Source: Petunia secreta (lineage: Eukaryota; Streptophyta; Magnoliopsida; Solanales; Solanaceae). Taken from it: a stretch of DNA of 64,000 nt. The notes under the pieces are model-generated. The model did not search any database and was not told the origin of the DNA. It saw only the letters and a program-made list of their open reading frames with translations. A program made the translations under genes and the position numbers. Numbering within the stretch: position 1 is the first letter of the stretch; every line of letters starts with the position of its first letter. Location: NCBI GenBank assembly GCA_029990175.1, contig JARKIP010000038.1:27845501-27909500 (forward strand). Reading direction: 5' to 3'. Of this stretch, positions 60,434 to 64,000 are shown piece after piece.

Positions 60434-63332
60434 ATGGACGAGTCTGATCCGCTGGAGCTTCTGAATCAATTAGAGGCCATATTGGAGTCTGATCCATTCA
60501 TGTAAGCCTCACTTTATGGACACAGTTTTTATGGTCATTTATGTGATACTATTCCATTATTTTCTTTGTTTTTTTGTTTCTAGTATAACAATCAAGCCTC
60601 TGATAAGAATTTGTATTTGCAATAACATTCTGGGACAATTATTCTCCTAACCTCCATTTCTGAACATGAAGCTAGTGGAATGATGTAATTTTCGGTGGAC
60701 TGTGATTCACCTAGTACATTTCCCATTCGTTTTTAATCACTCAGTTAGGACAAGCTAGTTTCTTTCAATAGACATCGGGATTTTTACCAGGCCAAAATTC
60801 TATTTTGTGAAGGGTCTCCTCTGTCACACATACTTGTGAGAAGGAATCTATTTGCTGCAAATACAACTGTACGAGGTTAACTTTAGATATGGATGGAACT
60901 AATAAGTTTACTAACTACTTTCTCTTGTTGGAAAAACCATCAGTGAACCAAGCATGGTACATGACCCATCACCGTCTATTTGCTTGAAACTGTGGCTTCT
61001 GTAGGTTGTACAAATATTTTCAGAGAATGTTAAATGTACTTTTGTTGTATTGTCGTTTTTTTGGAACGTTATGAAACTTTTGAGAGGATAGGATGTCATT
61101 TCTTGAACGTGGAATACTTATTGGATACTGGGAATTTCACCCTTTTCTTCCCCCCAACCCCCAAATATAATCAGACCAAGGAGCTGCCACTTGTTTTGAA
61201 TCTTAAGATATCATTGTTTAAGAACATTCTCTTAAAGTCAGTGTAGTTGTCCTTTTCAGCAAAGGTGATAAACTTTTATTTTCGTATTCTTCTCCCTAAC
61301 GTCTTTTACCTCTCCATTTACCTCTGGATTATTATTTTTTTAAATTTATTTTTACTTTTAATGATATGTTGAGTTCAATGAGTGATGCTTTCATTAGCAA
61401 CCTGACATGCATCTCCTATGTCCAGTGATGAAATAGGGTTCATCCATCCATCACAGTTTCCTGCATTGAATGAAGAGACTAGCACTTCTTCAACATCTGC
61501 TGGCTCCGTGCCTAAATCAACTTTTGGGACAACTTTCTGGAATAGGGATCACAAGCTGGGCATCTCAACCAGGGTTCTCTTTCCACTTTACGTTGCAGCT
61601 AAAAATGCATTTATGGGTGCCTATAAAAATTATAAGGTGCACCATAATATTTACAATGGAAGAGATGATAAAAATGCTTCAACCTGTTCCTCATTTTGTC
61701 CACTTAGTCTGGAAATTGAATTGATGAAACACAGCAGGGCACTTTTGCTTCTAAGTTCTGATTTTGGCACGGCGTGGAATTCCAGGTTTGTTTGCACATA
61801 TAAAAGTTTCAGTTTTTCAGTCGTTATAAATGGTGACATCTGTCAATAGCTTTTAGACCAAATACATACCTTTTATGGATATCTGATGTTGACAATTTAG
61901 CTCTGGAGCGGAGTAGGAGAATACAAGACTTCCATGATAATGGGAATATCAAAATTTAATGTTGAGATACCTCATAGAGCTAAGGTGTCTGGGTAGCATT
62001 CTTAAGGAAGTCTTTCATTTGTGAGTTGAAGCAGATGATATATAATCTTTTTTGTTTTGATAGAATGAGCACTTCTTTCAGATGTCAGAGTTCACATATT
62101 TACTTCTTTGCAAGTTTTTAAACACTCTTGATTATTTACTGCTTACGTTGATGTGATCAGTTTAAGTGTATAAGAGTTGGAAAAGTCCGATGAACTGCAT
62201 TTCCAAAGTAGCATAATTGAAACTTTTTTTATAACCGAGAAATCTCCAACGGCCAGTGGTGCACTGTTCGAAACTCGGTGAATATTAGCATAACTGGAAC
62301 TTAAGAAAGTAGTTAAAAGAGAATGATAACAGTATATAAAAAACATAATTCTTGAGACTTCTTTTATAATAAATATTAAAGGCGGATGTGTCTATTTGCC
62401 ATCTGTCACAGTAGAAATACTTCAATCTAGTCCTTCAGCATTTTGGCTCCCATATTAGAGTTTAGAGGTATAATGTGCTTATACATGTTTGCATTCTCCG
62501 CTTGCTTTTTCTGCTCAATGTCAGAAGTTCCCTTATCCATGTTCTTGTAGACAATTTTAATACCAGTTAGATAGCATGATTTGATCTGTTGTATAGACTT
62601 TTATTCTTGTTTTAATCGGTAAAAGATCAGTTGGTTCTATTAGTTTTGACCATATAAAGTTTTATTTTCCAGGAAGCTAGTTCTTTCAAAGAAGCAAAAC
62701 TTTTCCATGTTCATGAATGAGCTTACCTTTTCATCTGTGATTCTCTCGCATTCACCTAAAAGTGAACAAGCATGGAGCCAAAGGTTAGAGTTCCTTTTAG
62801 TTGCTCTTTTGGTTTCCATTCATTTTACATGTATGAAAACCTTTCAACTCTCTGTTTCTGGCTGTTCAAGATTAATACATTCCACCCCTCTGGAGTGCAG
62901 CCCTTCCCCGGACCCTGCATGAGAGGGAGAGGGAGAGGGAGAGGGAGAGGGAGAGGGGGAGGGGGAGGGAGAGAGGGGGAGGGGGAGGGGGAGGGGGAGG
63001 GAGGGAGTATGGTTTGACTTGCCCATGCTACTAGGATCTGGCCTAAAGCTAGCAAGGCACTTACTGTTTTTCACAGGAAAAAAGAAAATAATTTCTCAAA
63101 TTGATATTGATCTAACTGTTTTTTGATCTCTTTATGGAAATTAATGACTGTCTTTTTTATAAGTTAGTTTGAAATGAATCTTTATTTTATGCTTTCTATG
63201 ATCAGTTATGCGTGATTCTTATTACATTTAATTACTGATAGGAGGTGGGTGATCAAGATGATTGCAGGAAATTGTTCGAATCTGCGAGAGATTATGGAAA
63301 GAGAATCCGAGTTAGTGAAAAAACTGGCTGAG
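60434..63332 (+). CDS. PTAR1-like protein prenyltransferase alpha-subunit repeat protein, 5' part
   Basis: Exons 60434-60501, 61426-61785, 62673-62783 and 63242-63332 join in phase to 210 codons, and the last exon ends at GAG|GTCTTA. The reading begins MDESDPLELLNQLEAILESD. It carries FIHPSQFPAL, FWNRDHKLGIST, LMKHSRALLLLSSDFGTAWN, then SHSPKSEQAWSQRRW across an exon junction, which is a prenyltransferase alpha-subunit type repeat with W-x-x-R-R-W. This layout is that of plant homologues of PTAR1, whose animal relative is the alpha subunit of geranylgeranyltransferase III. The plant role is not established. Remaining repeats are not in the last 670 bp, so the gene runs out of the window. Confidence 0.85.
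62918..63005 (+). repeat. GGGAGA/GGGGGA purine minisatellite in PTAR1-like intron 3
   Basis: About 85 bp of purine-only repeats (GGGAGA, then GGGGGA). It follows CCCTTCCCCGGACCCTGCAT, a phrase often seen in plant repeats. All frames through it are artefacts. Confidence 0.9.
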
Positions 63333-64000
63333 GTCTTATATTGGATCATACTGCAAATAAATAAATAATTATCGCCGGTTGATATCTGAGAGTTGCATTG
63401 CAAAGTGGCTTTCATTGATACCAGGATGTTCCACTGATTCACTCTCCTTCATAAAAAAATGAGAGATGTTTTCTTTCATATTCACATCCATCCTCGAATT
63501 ACTTTGGTTCTATCATAGAAATCGTATGATAATTTTCTGTTAGGGTCTCTGTTAAACAAATGAAGCTCATATATTTCTGGAAAATTGTTAAACAAATGAA
63601 GCTCATATATTTCTGGAAAACTGTTTCACCTCGACAACCTGTTCACTCCACAAGCATACTTTGCCAAGATAAGCCTGCCCGCCAAGGTTGGAACAGGTGC
63701 ATACCAAGTGTTATAGTTGGGACTTGCCCACACGCCTCAACCCATAGCGCATCCTAGTAGTGACAAGGAAAACTATTTTTGTGAAGAAATGATTTCCATT
63801 TTGTGTCGTACTTTTGATTTGATACTAAAATGGTAGTTTATATTATGTCAATGGCCATGATAAGTGTATTAGGCGCACGCCGCGGATTCAACCCATGTCG
63901 TAGACAAAAACATGGTATTTTAAGTGGAGAATAGTAGAGGGGTGGGTCTATTATCCATAGAGGAACTCGGAGATTGTTAGTGCATAGCATAATAAACTAC
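63333..64000. other. End of window: intron of the PTAR1-like gene
   Basis: No further PTAR1 exon is recognised. It includes a 35-bp tandem duplication (ATGAAGCTCATATATTTCTG twice) at about 63552-63621. Confidence 0.5.

Noticed and set aside
62825..63074. Several Pro/Ser- or Gly/Arg-rich frames on both strands
   Set aside because: They come from the GGGAGA purine repeat in an intron.

Overview
This window reads as nuclear DNA of a flowering plant. It is AT-rich, has long non-coding stretches, genes split by GT-AG introns, and dense LTR retrotransposons and short TIR elements. The gene families (kinesin-5, RABE1, soluble pyrophosphatase, PTAR1-like) and the repeat types fit a eudicot, most likely Solanaceae; the family assignment is inference, not proof.

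Layout. 1-7.4 kb: gene debris and old DNA transposons. These are two possible terminal exons of an unrecognised gene, an orphan last-exon fragment of a ribosomal protein L23a gene, a decayed pogo-like element with a hAT-like MITE inside it, and an intronless decayed fragment of bifunctional DHFR-thymidylate synthase. 7.4-20.4 kb: a Copia retrotransposon split by a minus-strand Gypsy-type element. The inner element keeps a gag-like reading frame and an antisense accessory ORF, but no visible pol. 20.4-23.6 kb: mostly empty. 23.8-31.4 kb: a complete 23-coding-exon kinesin-5 gene (+). 32.2-37.2 kb: a complete 8-coding-exon RABE1/Rab8 GTPase gene (-), convergent with the kinesin. 37.8-41 kb: a SINE-like repeat, a non-autonomous hAT element with a perfect 8-bp target duplication, and an inverted-repeat element. 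41.0-48.6 kb: a soluble inorganic pyrophosphatase gene (+). Its probable leader intron holds a (TA)n tract and a very young 3.6-kb LTR element without coding capacity. 48.65-51.3 kb: a tandem duplication of the pyrophosphatase 3' flank, interrupted by about 1 kb that may be a solo LTR. 51.3-52.8 kb: two TA-target MITEs. 54.06-55.97 kb: a two-exon gene for a basic plant protein of unknown function. 56.5-59.4 kb: a long-inverted-repeat foldback element, a MULE-like element with a 9-bp target duplication, and a Stowaway-like MITE. 60.4 kb to the end: the first four coding exons of a PTAR1-like protein prenyltransferase alpha-subunit gene, running off the window.

The host genes are housekeeping functions (mitotic spindle motor, post-Golgi traffic, pyrophosphate removal, probable prenylation) and do not form a pathway. 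No operon-like cluster, CRISPR array or clearly new system was found. The least ordinary structures are the antisense ORF of the inner Gypsy element with its polypurine-tract-like motifs in both orientations, and the array of small GAAG/CTTC palindromes in the leader of the young LTR element. Exon models were built by hand from reading frame and splice signals. In the three complete multi-exon models (kinesin, Rab, pyrophosphatase) and the two-exon unknown gene, all phases close.
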